DNA from: Enterococcus sp. BWB1-3
GTDB lineage: Bacteria > Bacillota > Bacilli > Lactobacillales > Enterococcaceae
Direction of reading: 5' to 3'
DNA: 64,000 nucleotides
Assembly: GCF_016745275.1 (NCBI RefSeq)
Contig: NZ_JADOEP010000012.1
Span: 32,993 to 96,992 of the forward strand
Positions 19,252-28,988 of the stretch are shown piece after piece; the first letter of the stretch is position 1; every line of letters starts with the position of its first letter. Made by a program: the position numbers and the translations under genes. Under the pieces are notes generated by a model, which saw only the letters and a list, made by a program, of their open reading frames with translations, was not told where the DNA came from and made no database searches.

Positions 19252-21547
19252 TTATTGGTTTTATCCAATTCTTTTTGCGGTTGCCGGAAATTGTGTGATT
19301 CTACAATTTAATAGTATTACCCTGATCTTATGGATATACAGTATCATCCGATTAGTAAGCACAGGAAAACGTAAGATTATTTATGCGGGTTTTCTGTGCA
19401 GTTTTTTTACTATTCTCATTTCGATTAATGTTTTGATTAAAGAAGAGGCTGAACAGAAGCTTGTAGGTCCAGTTACAGAAAAAATTCTGCGTATTCATCC
19501 TGATAAAATTAAAGTAGATGGTGATCTTTTACAGGTGGAAGGGGACTTGACTGAGGACAGACAGCTGATTGTAAAGGGAACTTACCAGCTGTCCTCAGAA
19601 CAGGAGCAGCAATTTTGGCTTCATCAGACAGAAATAGCAGAGGTATGTGTATCAGGAAGTTTTGAACTTCCGTCAGGCAAAACAAATCTAAACGGTTTTG
19701 ATTATGCAGAATATCTTAGACAGAATCATATAAATCAGATTCTGAGAATTGAAAAAATTCATAGTCAAAAAGATGTAAAGGCTCCATTCTTCTCTTTGTT
19801 TGAGCAACTGTCCGTAATTCGGAAAAAAGCGTTGCTATATTGTAATGAAGTACTCTATCCAACTACAGCCGTTTACTGTAAGATATTTCTGTTTGGAGAA
19901 AGAGCAGGAGATGATGAGCTGAACGAAATTTTTACAAGCTTGGGTATCTTACATCTTTTCAGTTTATCCGGTATGCACGTTGCTTTTTTTGCCAACCTGC
20001 TGCGATACACGCTGCTCAGACTGGGTGTTTCTATAGAGACATTTTTCTGGTGGCAGTTGCTGCTTTCTTTTCTTTTCGCAGGACTTACAGGTTTTTCTGT
20101 CAGTGTGGTTCGGGCGCTGCTTCAAAGAAATCTTTCAGAAGGCAGCAATCGCTTTCGGCTTCACCTCTCCACATTGGATATCTGGAGCTTGACCTTATTT
20201 TTTGCGGTACTCATTCAGCCTTTTCTGCTTTTTACTTTAGCAGGGCAGTACAGTTATTTTCTGTCTTTTTCCATTATTTATTTAAGTGAAGCGCTAAAAA
20301 CGGTAAGCTCTCCAATTTTTCGGAAATTTCTTTTCTCTGCACTACTTTCTATCTTTACTATTCCGATCTTGGGAATGACTACTTATGAGTGGCAGCCGCT
20401 TGGGATTCTTTTAACATTTATTTTACTTCCTTTTTTTGAAAATCTGCTTTTACCGGCTTTGACAAGTGGATTTGTATTGTCTTTTATTTTAAAAAAGACA
20501 ATACTCAGCCAGTTGCTGGAAATATGCCTCATTCAAATGAACAAAGTATTTGCCAGTATGAGTGAGGAGCAGTTCTTTTCTGCAGCCATTGGAAAGATAC
20601 CGTTCATTCTTTTTGCGGCAGAAATTATCCTGGTTTTGCTTATTCTGTTTTATCTTCCTGATAAGAAAATAAAGGCTTTAGTGTATACAGGAATATTGGT
20701 GTTTCTTTTATTTCAGAAATATGTGCTGCAGTCAGGGATTGTAGCTTTTATAGATGTTGGACAAGGAGACAGTATATTCATTCAGGCTCCTTTTGGTGGT
20801 GAGTCAATTTTGATTGATACAGGCGGAAGGATCACATTTCAGACCGAGCCGTGGAGAACTCGTACAATGCAGAAAAGTCCAGCAGAATATACGGTGATTC
20901 CATTTCTTAAGAGCAGAGGGGTCAAAAAGCTTGATAAAGTTTTTATAACACACAGTGATACAGATCATATGGGCGACTTGCTGGCTGTTAGTGAAAAAAT
21001 AAAAATTGAATCTGTTTATTTTTCTGAAGGAGCAGAACAGGATACTGCTTTTTTTCAAATAATTCAAGAAATGGAGAGGAAGGGAACTTCTTTCTATAGC
21101 ATTAAATCAAAAGCTGATTTACCTGGGGAGTTAGATGTCAAAGTATTAGCTCCTATGGAAGCTGGCGCAGGAAGCAATGATGATTCACTTGTTCTTTATA
21201 CCAATATAATGCAGAAGCGTTTTTTGTTTACAGGAGATTTAGAGGAGACAGGGGAGAAAAAGTTGGTTGAGGCATTTCCTGCTTTGTCAGCAGATATTTT
21301 AAAAGTCGGACATCATGGTAGTAAAACATCAACAACTCGAGAATTTTTAAAGGCTGTCTCTGCGCAGGAAGCAGTTATTTCCTGTGGACAAAACAATCAT
21401 TTTAACCACCCGCATGAAGAAACACTTGAAAAGCTGAACGAAGAAAAAATGAAGATATATCGAACCGACAAACAGGGAATGATTTACTGTGAGTGGTCAT
21501 TTTTTTCACCTGATCTGCAATTAAAAACAGTGACAGGATCAGACTAG
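19223..21547 (+). CDS. comEC: DNA-uptake channel ComEC
   Basis: A 774-residue membrane protein thought to carry single-stranded DNA across the membrane. It has the Competence domain with HLFSLSGMHVAFFANLLRY and many helices through about residue 500. The C-terminal metallo-beta-lactamase-like domain has FIDVGQGDSIFIQ, ILIDTGG, THSDTDHMGD and VGHHGSKTSTT, and may degrade the non-transported strand. The start is TTG within the comEB end, with only a weak ribosome site, so translation is probably coupled. The gene is intact, which suggests the operon still has a use. Confidence 0.95.
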   Translation: MKSLLQELTNYWFYPILFAVAGNCVILQFNSITLILWIYSIIRLVSTGKRKIIYAGFLCSFFTILISINVLIKEEAEQKLVGPVTEKILRIHPDKIKVDGDLLQVEGDLTEDRQLIVKGTYQLSSEQEQQFWLHQTEIAEVCVSGSFELPSGKTNLNGFDYAEYLRQNHINQILRIEKIHSQKDVKAPFFSLFEQLSVIRKKALLYCNEVLYPTTAVYCKIFLFGERAGDDELNEIFTSLGILHLFSLSGMHVAFFANLLRYTLLRLGVSIETFFWWQLLLSFLFAGLTGFSVSVVRALLQRNLSEGSNRFRLHLSTLDIWSLTLFFAVLIQPFLLFTLAGQYSYFLSFSIIYLSEALKTVSSPIFRKFLFSALLSIFTIPILGMTTYEWQPLGILLTFILLPFFENLLLPALTSGFVLSFILKKTILSQLLEICLIQMNKVFASMSEEQFFSAAIGKIPFILFAAEIILVLLILFYLPDKKIKALVYTGILVFLLFQKYVLQSGIVAFIDVGQGDSIFIQAPFGGESILIDTGGRITFQTEPWRTRTMQKSPAEYTVIPFLKSRGVKKLDKVFITHSDTDHMGDLLAVSEKIKIESVYFSEGAEQDTAFFQIIQEMERKGTSFYSIKSKADLPGELDVKVLAPMEAGAGSNDDSLVLYTNIMQKRFLFTGDLEETGEKKLVEAFPALSADILKVGHHGSKTSTTREFLKAVSAQEAVISCGQNNHFNHPHEETLEKLNEEKMKIYRTDKQGMIYCEWSFFSPDLQLKTVTGSD

Positions 21548-21596
21548 CTTTTGACACTTGAGAATGTTAGGATAAATAAGAGAAAAGAGGGATCAG

Positions 21597-22625
21597 ATGA
21601 GTTTGCAGACAGTATTGAAAGATGTTCGTGAGAGTAAGATTGCTCCGTTATATTTGGTTTTAGGAACAGAAACCTATTTGAGTGAACTGTTCAAGTTAGA
21701 ATTACAGAATCACTTATTTCAATCAGGAGAAGAGGAATTTAATATAACTTCTTACGACATGGAAGAAATCTCTTTATCTGCAGCATTGGCTGAAGCAGAC
21801 ACGTTACCTTTTTTTGGGGATCATCGGCTGGTTTTTATAGAGAATCCTTATTTTTTAACCAGTGAAAAGAAAGCTGCGCCTGTCGAACATGATATGAAAG
21901 AGTTAACTGCATATCTTGAGCAGCCCTCATCTTCTACAGTGGTTGTTTTTCAGGCACATGTTGAAAAGCTGGACGAAAGAAAGAAGATAACCAAACTCCT
22001 AAAGAAACAGGCGGTGGTGGTTGATGTTTCTCCAATGGATGAGCGGGCATTAAAAGAGTACACTCAGCAAACTATTAAAAATGAAGGCTATGAGATTCAA
22101 CCTAAAGCATTTGATAAGCTTCTTTATTTATCTGATTTCCAATTGACGAAGATTATGGGAGAGCTGCAAAAATTGTTTCTTTTTTCTTCTGAAGATAAAA
22201 GGATTACTTTGGAGATAGTGGAAGAACTGGTACCAAAATCCTTAGAGCATAATGTGTTTGATCTTACAGCAGAGATTTTGGCAGGCAATAGTGAAAAAGC
22301 AATTCAGACTTATCAGGATCTTTTGCTGCAGGGAGAAGAAACGATCAAGCTGACTGCCATCCTATTAAGTCAGATACGTCTGCTGCTCCAGACAAAGATA
22401 TTGTCTCAGCTGGGCTATCAGCAGTCAAATATAGCCGAAGCATTGAAGGTTCATCCTTATCGAATTAAATTGGGTCTGCAGCAAAGCCGCAGCTTCAAAT
22501 TACAGAGATTGGAAAAAATTTATGATGAACTGGTGGAAAATGATTTTTCAGTCAAAACTGGAAGAATGGATAAAGAATTACAATTTGAGTTGTTTATTCT
22601 AAAGATTTCAGATAAGGTTTTATAG
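21597..22625 (+). CDS. holA: DNA polymerase III delta subunit
   Basis: The 342-residue clamp-loader subunit that opens the sliding clamp. The family start (VLKDVRESKIAPLYLVLGTETYL), a glycine-poor AAA-like N-domain, and the C-terminal helical domain with the LLSQIRLLLQTKIL collar motif fit. HolA typically follows comEC in Bacillota, as here after 49 bp. AAGAGGG precedes ATG 21597. Confidence 0.92.
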   Translation: MSLQTVLKDVRESKIAPLYLVLGTETYLSELFKLELQNHLFQSGEEEFNITSYDMEEISLSAALAEADTLPFFGDHRLVFIENPYFLTSEKKAAPVEHDMKELTAYLEQPSSSTVVVFQAHVEKLDERKKITKLLKKQAVVVDVSPMDERALKEYTQQTIKNEGYEIQPKAFDKLLYLSDFQLTKIMGELQKLFLFSSEDKRITLEIVEELVPKSLEHNVFDLTAEILAGNSEKAIQTYQDLLLQGEETIKLTAILLSQIRLLLQTKILSQLGYQQSNIAEALKVHPYRIKLGLQQSRSFKLQRLEKIYDELVENDFSVKTGRMDKELQFELFILKISDKVL

Positions 22626-22657
22626 AAAACAAATAAGAAAAAAGTGTTCCAAATAAT

Positions 22658-22712
22658 AAAATCAGTGTTCTTCTGAGTCTGTAAATATCCAGAAAATCAC
22701 TGATTTTGTTTT
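22658..22712 (+). terminator. Probable terminator after holA
   Basis: AAAATCAGTG (22658-22667) and CACTGATTTT (22698-22707) pair across a 30-nt loop and are followed by GTTTTG. The long loop lowers certainty. Confidence 0.55.
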
Positions 22713-22838
22713 GAAGATATATTGTATTTATAGGCCAAAAGAAAATGATTGAATCAATCTAATCTGCCTGCTTATGGGAACTGTTAAAGCAGCTTTTTAT
22801 CTGAATTTTTCTAAGCCTTCTAATAGTTATATCATTGG

Positions 22839-23380
22839 AATCGAGTAGAGGGAAAAGCTAACTGACTTTCCGCCCCCTCTCACACCACCGTACAAGCCGT
22901 TCGGCATACGGCGGTTCAACTTTATATTGCAGTGTGTACGTTTAGATAATAATCTAAGGCAAAGGGGATTCCTCTTTGCTTTAGTCGTTTAGTGGATAAC
23001 GCTCTATGAACAACTTTGGATAATCCACTACTATGACCTCGGCTGATTTCTCACGATAAACCTTTTTCGACCGATTTTCTTACTAGGGGACTCCTCAATC
23101 GTTCGTGAGACCTCCCAGGGTAAGACAACTAACTTTCTTCTTTTACTCGCCTGATTTACCCGATAAGTTTACGCACATCTTTTGGACTTTGGTTTGTATA
23201 GGAACCTTATCCACTTACCGAGCCTTGGTATCAGGTTTCTGTTCGTAGAGCCAAGAATTTGATACACGCTTCCTTCAGCCACATCCTCACGAATGCCACC
23301 TTGCGTTTCTCTAGCGATTGGTCGATGTGTACCCTCGCAGTGGACTTTCACCACCTAGGTAGTTGCTATGCTTGGCGCAC
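22839..23380 (-). mobile_element. ORF-less group II intron of class C type
   Basis: On the minus strand the element begins at 23380 with GTGCGCCAAGCATAGCAAC and has the early motif GGTGGTGAAAGTCCACTGCG. It ends near 22839 with a domain V core (ACCGCCGTATGCCGAACGGC ... GTACGGTGGTGTGAGAGG, near 22914-22876) and a domain VI ending CCCTCTACTCGATT. About 542 bp is far shorter than the usual 1.8-2 kb, and no reverse transcriptase frame is present, so the domain IV ORF is lost. It starts three bases behind the T-run of the rpsT terminator, which is the known preference of class C introns. Confidence 0.85.
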
Positions 23381-23383
23381 TAC

Positions 23384-23412
23384 AAAAAAGAAGCTGACTT
23401 AAATCAGCTTCT
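23384..23412 (-). terminator. Terminator of rpsT
   Basis: On the minus strand AGAAGCTGA and TCAGCTTCT (23412-23404 and 23397-23389) form a 9-bp stem followed by six Ts (23389-23384). The group II intron begins directly after it. Confidence 0.9.
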
Positions 23413-23421
23413 AAAAATCAA

Positions 23422-23676
23422 TTATTTAGCTACTTTTTTGCTTAGGCGAGACTTGTCGCGGTTCGCTTTGTTTTTATGGATCAAACCTTTAGTTTCAGCC
23501 ATATCAATAGCTTTTACAGCATCTTTATATAATGCATCCACGTTGTCAGCTCCGGCAGCGACAGCTTCTTCAAATTTCTTAATAGCTGTACGCATAGCGT
23601 TTGTTTGAGATGAATTTTTAGCATTCGCGTTTGCGTTAGTACGTACACGTTTGATTGCAGATTCAATATTTGGCAT
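23422..23676 (-). CDS. rpsT: 30S ribosomal protein S20
   Basis: 84 residues binding 16S rRNA. It starts [20 protein letters not shown] and is rich in Lys, Ala and Asn, ending in SRLSKKVAK. The ATG at 23676 has GGAGGTG upstream; an ATG 9 bases earlier overlaps that site. It is a single-gene unit with its own terminator, running opposite to holA, as is common in Bacillota. Confidence 0.96.
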   Translation of the reverse strand: MPNIESAIKRVRTNANANAKNSSQTNAMRTAIKKFEEAVAAGADNVDALYKDAVKAIDMAETKGLIHKNKANRDKSRLSKKVAK

Positions 23677-24146
23677 TTCTTTCACCTCCGATAAAATAAG
23701 GTCTTACAATTCAGGCGAGCCCAAAATGTAATTCAACAGTAATCATTATACCGAATCAAATCATTCATTGCAATAAAAGATGACAAGTTTTTTTCCTTAA
23801 CAGTAAATTTTTTCATTTTACTATTAGGTTCAGTTCGTTTCTCATCTTTAAAAGTGTAGAAGTAAAAAGTTTAATTATATAACAGATAGCTGGCTGTATA
23901 TTCCAGAAATTCTCACAGGAGTAACGATTGAATGAGTCATTTCAATTACCACAAATGAAGAAGAGGCAGACTGTTCTCCTACTATATTGCCTGCTGACAG
24001 AATGAAAGAACTTCAAAAGGATGTGTAAGCTTAAATAGTTGATGAAAAACTGCTATAATTAACGATGGATATGAAACAGCAATATAATGTTTAAGAATAG
24101 TATAAGTATAAAAAATGAGCTGCTTTATCAGGAGAGGCGTATATTT
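23677..24146. other. Intergenic region, rpsT to wecB
   Basis: 470 bp holding the rpsT leader and, near the other end, TGCTATAAT (24051-24059), an extended -10 that probably serves wecB. Between them (about 23870-24030) a short frame ending LPADRMKELQKDV looks like a coding remnant, but I cannot name it. Confidence 0.4.
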
Positions 24147-25244
24147 ATGAAAAAAGTATTATTAGTTTTTGGTACGAGACCAGAAGCAATTAAGATGTGT
24201 CCATTAGTAAATGAATTAAAAAGTCGAAAAAAATTGGACATAAAGGTCTGTGTGACTGGTCAGCATAGGGAAATGCTGGATCAGGTTTTACATGTTTTTA
24301 ACGTGAAGCCCGATTATGATTTGGCTGTAATGAAAGAAAATCAGACGTTATTCGATGTTACATCAAACATACTTCTTAGTATTAAAGAGGTTTTGGAAAA
24401 AGAACGTCCGGATGTAGTGCTTGTTCATGGAGATACAACCACCACTTTTGTTACAGGGCTGGCTTGTTTCTATCTCCAAATTCCAGTTGGTCATGTAGAA
24501 GCAGGACTACGTACTTACAATATTTTCTCACCGTTTCCAGAAGAGTTTAATCGTCAGGCAACCGGGTTAATCAGTAAATTTCATTTTGCTCCGACTGAAA
24601 CAGCAAAGGAACATTTGTTAAACGAAGGGAAGAAAGCGGAGCACATCTATGTTACTGGTAATACTGGAATAGATGCTCTAGAAACGACTGTGACACCTTC
24701 ATACAAACATGAGGAGTTGGACTGGATAGGGGAGGATCGTCTGATTCTGATTACAGCCCATCGAAGAGAAAATTTGGGCGGACCACTGGAACGCATGTTT
24801 AAGGCAATTCGCAGAATTATTGATGAACATCATAATGTTAAAGCCATTTATCCTATCCATCTTAATCCCAAGGTAAGAGAAACGGCAAATAGATACTTGG
24901 GCAGAGAGGAACGTATTCGCTTAATCGAACCTTTGGAAGTCGTTGATTTTCATAATTTTCTTGCCAGGAGCTACCTGATCCTAACTGACAGCGGTGGAAT
25001 TCAGGAGGAAGCTCCGTCTTTGGGGAAGCCGGTTCTTGTTCTTAGAGACACAACGGAAAGACCGGAAGGCATTGCGGCAGGAACGTTGAAGCTCGTCGGA
25101 ACAGACGAAGAAACCATTTATGCGAATTTTAAAAGGCTGTTGGAAGACCCTGCGGAGTATGAGAAAATGAGTCAGGCGAGTAATCCTTATGGAGATGGGC
25201 ATGCATCTCAGAGAATTGCAGATATTTTGGAAAAAGAACTGTAA
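24147..25244 (+). CDS. wecB: UDP-N-acetylglucosamine 2-epimerase (non-hydrolysing)
   Basis: A 365-residue enzyme that interconverts UDP-GlcNAc and UDP-ManNAc, supplying ManNAc for wall teichoic acid linkage units or other surface polymers. The GT-B fold marks are LLVFGTRPEAIKMCPLV, VHGDTTTTF, HVEAGLRTYNIFSPFPEEFNRQ, TAHRRENLGG and TDSGGIQEEAPSLGKPVLV. ATG 24147 follows AGGAGAGG; the frame upstream lacks a ribosome site. It stands alone, without the usual surface-polymer genes nearby. Confidence 0.93.
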   Translation: MKKVLLVFGTRPEAIKMCPLVNELKSRKKLDIKVCVTGQHREMLDQVLHVFNVKPDYDLAVMKENQTLFDVTSNILLSIKEVLEKERPDVVLVHGDTTTTFVTGLACFYLQIPVGHVEAGLRTYNIFSPFPEEFNRQATGLISKFHFAPTETAKEHLLNEGKKAEHIYVTGNTGIDALETTVTPSYKHEELDWIGEDRLILITAHRRENLGGPLERMFKAIRRIIDEHHNVKAIYPIHLNPKVRETANRYLGREERIRLIEPLEVVDFHNFLARSYLILTDSGGIQEEAPSLGKPVLVLRDTTERPEGIAAGTLKLVGTDEETIYANFKRLLEDPAEYEKMSQASNPYGDGHASQRIADILEKEL

Positions 25245-25572
25245 ATCTGAACTTCATAGATAATAAAAAGGGTTTTTCCTGATAATGATAGCATATTGAA
25301 TGAATTAAAACTAAGTTATGCTTCTAATCCAAGAAATATGGAGCCTATCCAGTAATATTACATATATGACTACTGGATAGGTGACGAGCATTTGAAGAAG
25401 CGTGGAAGCAAGCTTTTAATACAGGTTTAAAGCTGTTTTGTTCTTGTCATTGAAGTATACAGGTTAACATTTTCTATCATTGAATATCATTTATAAACGA
25501 TCCTTTATTATAATTTATAGCTTGGTCAGGGTGCTGGGAGAAACTCTTTTTGTTGCTGTTCCAGCAATTCGA
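25245..25572. other. Intergenic region with perfect hairpin
   Basis: No gene seen. CCTATCCAGTA (25344-25354) and TACTGGATAGG (25371-25381) form an 11-bp stem without a T-run. The rest is AT-rich with no other structure I would call. Confidence 0.45.
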
Positions 25573-27501
25573 TTAACGATTTTCAATCAGCTTTCCAGTT
25601 ATTTGTTCATGAGAACTTGAATCTTTAGATGTGGGAAGCGGAATTGTTTTCAGCAATCTTAAACCGTTCAAAATCACCAGAATGGTACTTCCTTCATGGC
25701 CGATAACTCCAAGAGGTAAACTTATTACCTGGAATAAGTTGGATAGGATTAAAAGAAGGATAACTGCTGCTGAAAAAATAATATTTTGTGTAACAATTCG
25801 CTTTAATTTCTTGGACAAAAGGTGGCTCATCTGAAGTTTTTCAAGATCATTCTTCATCAAAACCATATCTGCCACATCCATCGCCACATCTGTTCCTTCT
25901 CCCATTGCCACGCCTATTGTTGCGTTTGCAAGAGCAGGGGCATCATTAATCCCGTCTCCAACCATCGCATTCACCTTATATTTTTCTTTTTGCTGCTTGA
26001 TTAAGGCTGTTTTATCTTCAGGCAAACAATCTGCATGGATTTCATCAATAGGAAGGTCTGCTGCCACTGCCTGCGCTGTTCTTAAATGGTCACCGGTAAT
26101 CATTGTTGTATGGATTCCTTCATTCTTAAAGTACTCTAAGACATTCTTTGCTTCCGGTTTAGGCAGATCCAGCAACCCGAAATAAGCTGCAATTTCTTTT
26201 TCTTTAAACAAGTAAATAACTGTTTTTCCTTCGCTGTGAAGTTTTTCAACTTGTTGAATTAATTCGGGTTTTAACGGTTCTTCATCAGAAAAGGATTGCT
26301 TTCCAACACGCCAAGTGATGCCCTCAACAACAGTTTCCATCCCAAATCCTACGATGTTATGAACAACCAAGTCTTCAATAATTTTTTCGTTATGATCTTT
26401 ATAAAAAGACACAATCGCCTGTGCAAGCGGATGGGTAGATTGCTGTTCCATCGCCAGTAATATATCCAAACCATCACGATTTTCTGTCAAAAACAGTGCA
26501 TCTGTGACCGCTGGGACACCTTTTGTCAGTGTACCAGTTTTATCAAATGCGATTGCTTTCAGATCAGCAATGTTTTCGAGATAAATACCTCCTTTAAACA
26601 AAACGCCGTCTTTAGCTCCAGTTGAAATTGCTGCAAGGGTTGCAGGTGTTGCCGAGGCTACGAGCGCACATGGGGAAGCAACGACCAACAGAACCATTCC
26701 CCGATAGAAACTCTCATTCCAACTCCAATCTAGAAAAAGGTAAGGAATAAAGATCATTAAGGGAACAATAATCAGTACAATTTTTACATAGATATTTTCT
26801 ATTTTGTCAATAAAGCTTGCCGTTTGAGATGGCGTATTTTGCGCTTCATCAACGAGTCGAACAATTTTTGCTAAGAGAGTATCGTCACTTTTTTTGCTGA
26901 CTTCCATGGTAAACACTTCACCCAAATTAATCGTTCCTCCAAACACTTCAGCACCGGCTTGTTTTTCAACAGGAATTGATTCTCCGCTGATTGCTGCTTC
27001 ATCAATTGAACTGTCCCTTGCTAAAAGGATGCCGTCAATTGGAATGCTGGAGCCTTTTGGGACTAATACATGGTCTTTAAGTTTCAGCTCAGAAACAGGT
27101 ATTTCAATCGTCTTTCCATCTTCCATGAGTTTCAAGGCAGTTTCCGGCTGCATATTAATCAGATTGGAAATTTCTTTTTTACTTTTGTTTGTTGCGTATT
27201 CTTCCAGTGCTCCGCTTAGACAGAAGATAAAAGTGAGCATGGCTCCTTCAAACCAGTTGCCGATAATGCAGGCTCCAACAGCTGCCAGTGCCATTAATAA
27301 ATCCACATTCAGATGTTTATTTTTCCAGGTGTCTAAAATCCCTTCTTTCGTCTGCTTTGCCCCACCACTGATTATTGCTAAAACAAAACTGATTGGATAG
27401 ATAGAACTTCCTGATTTTTCTAACAGCAGACCTGTGATCATAAATAGAAAACAAAAAACAGTGGATAATGCTGCTTGTTTTTCTTTTGATAATTTCATCA
27501 T
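25573..27501 (-). CDS. P1B-4 type metal-exporting ATPase, PfeT/FrvA-like
   Basis: 642 residues. It has no N-terminal metal-binding domain. An A-domain ISGESIPVEK, the membrane motif VASPCALVAS, the phosphorylation site AFDKTGTLTKG, the HP locus QSTHPLAQAI and GDGINDAPALA are present. SPC in place of CPC marks the P1B-4 group, whose members export Fe(II), Co or Zn (for example B. subtilis PfeT and Listeria FrvA). Fur-type boxes lie upstream, so ferrous iron efflux is the best guess. The protein is often annotated as a cadmium ATPase, which the motif does not favour. The start may be the second ATG at 27498. Confidence 0.83.
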   Translation of the reverse strand: MMKLSKEKQAALSTVFCFLFMITGLLLEKSGSSIYPISFVLAIISGGAKQTKEGILDTWKNKHLNVDLLMALAAVGACIIGNWFEGAMLTFIFCLSGALEEYATNKSKKEISNLINMQPETALKLMEDGKTIEIPVSELKLKDHVLVPKGSSIPIDGILLARDSSIDEAAISGESIPVEKQAGAEVFGGTINLGEVFTMEVSKKSDDTLLAKIVRLVDEAQNTPSQTASFIDKIENIYVKIVLIIVPLMIFIPYLFLDWSWNESFYRGMVLLVVASPCALVASATPATLAAISTGAKDGVLFKGGIYLENIADLKAIAFDKTGTLTKGVPAVTDALFLTENRDGLDILLAMEQQSTHPLAQAIVSFYKDHNEKIIEDLVVHNIVGFGMETVVEGITWRVGKQSFSDEEPLKPELIQQVEKLHSEGKTVIYLFKEKEIAAYFGLLDLPKPEAKNVLEYFKNEGIHTTMITGDHLRTAQAVAADLPIDEIHADCLPEDKTALIKQQKEKYKVNAMVGDGINDAPALANATIGVAMGEGTDVAMDVADMVLMKNDLEKLQMSHLLSKKLKRIVTQNIIFSAAVILLLILSNLFQVISLPLGVIGHEGSTILVILNGLRLLKTIPLPTSKDSSSHEQITGKLIENR

Positions 27502-27569
27502 GATCCCTCCTCATATACAGAGTAGCATAAATTCAATTGCAATTGATAATGAATTCATCTAATTGAGAA

Positions 27570-27584
27570 CGATAGTGGTTATCA
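27570..27584. promoter_or_regulatory. Fur/PerR-box-like site, proximal
   Basis: CGATAGTGGTTATCA matches the 7-1-7 pattern TGATAATnATTATCA at 12 of 15 positions. It lies about 70 bases ahead of the ATPase start. A further half site, TGATAATG, lies at 27544-27551. Confidence 0.5.
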
Positions 27585-27640
27585 ATTAGGTTGAACCTTT
27601 GTTTTAATGTGTTTTTATTTGTGTTGTTTCTAATTCGTAA

Positions 27641-27655
27641 TGATAATCATTATCA
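27641..27655. promoter_or_regulatory. Perfect Fur-family operator
   Basis: TGATAATCATTATCA is a perfect 7-1-7 inverted repeat. The extended 19-mer 27636-27654 agrees with the classical Fur box at 17 of 19. It lies 140 bases ahead of the P1B-4 ATPase. Fur and PerR sites are similar, so sequence alone does not tell which regulator binds. Confidence 0.82.
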
Positions 27656-27755
27656 ATTGTTAGGATAGGATAAAAAGAACAGCAGAAGGGGAAGGGTAAC
27701 GGATAAAAAACTTTTTAGTATTTTTTTAGATTTTATAAAAATAATGATTAGCGCA

Positions 27756-27793
27756 CAAAAAAACTCTGAACATGTATTATTGAATGTTCAGAG
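27756..27793 (-). terminator. Terminator of the serine hydrolase gene
   Basis: On the minus strand CTCTGAACAT and ATGTTCAGAG form a 10-bp stem followed by a run of seven Ts. Confidence 0.85.
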
Positions 27794-27804
27794 GTCTCTA
27801 CTTT

Positions 27805-28827
27805 TTATGCACCTGCTTGTTGTATCAGCTGTTGAGGCGAAGCGGCAGAAGAAGGGTAGTGTTCAGACTGAAGCTTCCATAGTTGATCTGTCAGTCTTGA
27901 AATAGCTTCTGCACCGGTTCCGGAAACTTCTTCTTTTGTAAAAACAGAAAGAATAAATGGATGTGAAGTTTCCAAAATACCAATATCATGAATATAGTTA
28001 TCGTAAGAACCGATTTTATGTGCGACTTTTCCTTCCGTTAATGAGGTTTCTAAGCGTTCGTGAAAAACAGTCTTTTTCATATAATCATAAATTTTTTGGT
28101 ATTCAGCATTTTCAGCTTTTTCCTGATAAAGTATCTGAAGGATGGAAGCGGCTTCTTCCGATGTAAACTGGACATCTTCTACATCTGTTTCACGAGAAAA
28201 AAAGTATCTGTAAAGCTGACGTTTAGCCTGTTTTTCTCCGCCAAATAAGCTGTACAGCATATTTTTCGCAATATTATCTGAGTAAGTAATATTGTATTCC
28301 TGAAGAGTGTTTAAAGAATAGGAGGGTTGAATATTGTTGATTATCTTTCCAGTTCCTTCTTCATAATCTCTTTCTTTATTATAAACAATTTTATCATTCC
28401 AGTGAAGGACACCTTCATTAACTCTATCTGCAACCATCATAGCCAGAGGGACTTTAATGGTACTTGCAGTGTAGAATTCTTTGTCGCCATTAACTGACAA
28501 TTGTTTTCCAGTTGACAGGTCTATATATGTCACAGCGAAATCTCCGGAAAAATCAACAGAAGCTTTATTGATAATCGTTTGTATTTGATCATAAAAAAAG
28601 TCCAGCTCTTCAGCATCAACTATTTCAATGGCTGTTTCAGGATTACTTTCCTGTTTTCCTGCAATGGGCTGAGCAGGAGGCTCTATCACTATATCAGGTT
28701 CAGAAGTCTGTGTTATTTTCTCTTCTTTTGCATAATCAACTGTATTCGTTGAGAAGAAGTAGGTGAATATTAGAAACAAACAGACAAGGAAAACCACTCC
28801 ATATAGGCTCATTTTCTTTTTAACCAA
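27805..28827 (-). CDS. Membrane-anchored class A beta-lactamase-like serine hydrolase
   Basis: About 340 residues. A single N-terminal helix (GVVFLVCLFLIFTYFF) is followed by a linker and a penicilloyl-serine transferase fold. The SxxK is in ASTIKVPL, the SDN in TYSDNIAKN, and the KTG equivalent is HKIGSYDN. There is no clear omega-loop ExxLN, so beta-lactam hydrolysis is doubtful; a role in wall metabolism is possible. TTG at 28827 follows AAAGGA at a good distance and is preferred to ATG 28866, whose ribosome site is poor. It faces away from the ABC operon that follows. Confidence 0.78.
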   Translation of the reverse strand: MVKKKMSLYGVVFLVCLFLIFTYFFSTNTVDYAKEEKITQTSEPDIVIEPPAQPIAGKQESNPETAIEIVDAEELDFFYDQIQTIINKASVDFSGDFAVTYIDLSTGKQLSVNGDKEFYTASTIKVPLAMMVADRVNEGVLHWNDKIVYNKERDYEEGTGKIINNIQPSYSLNTLQEYNITYSDNIAKNMLYSLFGGEKQAKRQLYRYFFSRETDVEDVQFTSEEAASILQILYQEKAENAEYQKIYDYMKKTVFHERLETSLTEGKVAHKIGSYDNYIHDIGILETSHPFILSVFTKEEVSGTGAEAISRLTDQLWKLQSEHYPSSAASPQQLIQQAGA

Positions 28828-28988
28828 TGTACTGTCCTTTCTATAAATAAATTGAGACAGTTCCATTTAAACATCTTTACCTTTTTTTTGCAAGGTGAAA
28901 TTTTGTTATGGAATTTTAAGTTCTATTTAAGTTGGCAGGAATAAAGTAATGATAGTTCCGAAAGGATTATCTAGCTAGGAGGATTTTT

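Noticed and set aside
23169-23354. 61-codon minus-strand frame
   Set aside because: It is the 5' part of the group II intron RNA, not a protein.
26894-27400. 168-codon plus-strand frame
   Set aside because: Antisense shadow of the P1B-4 ATPase, whose motifs on the minus strand are unambiguous.
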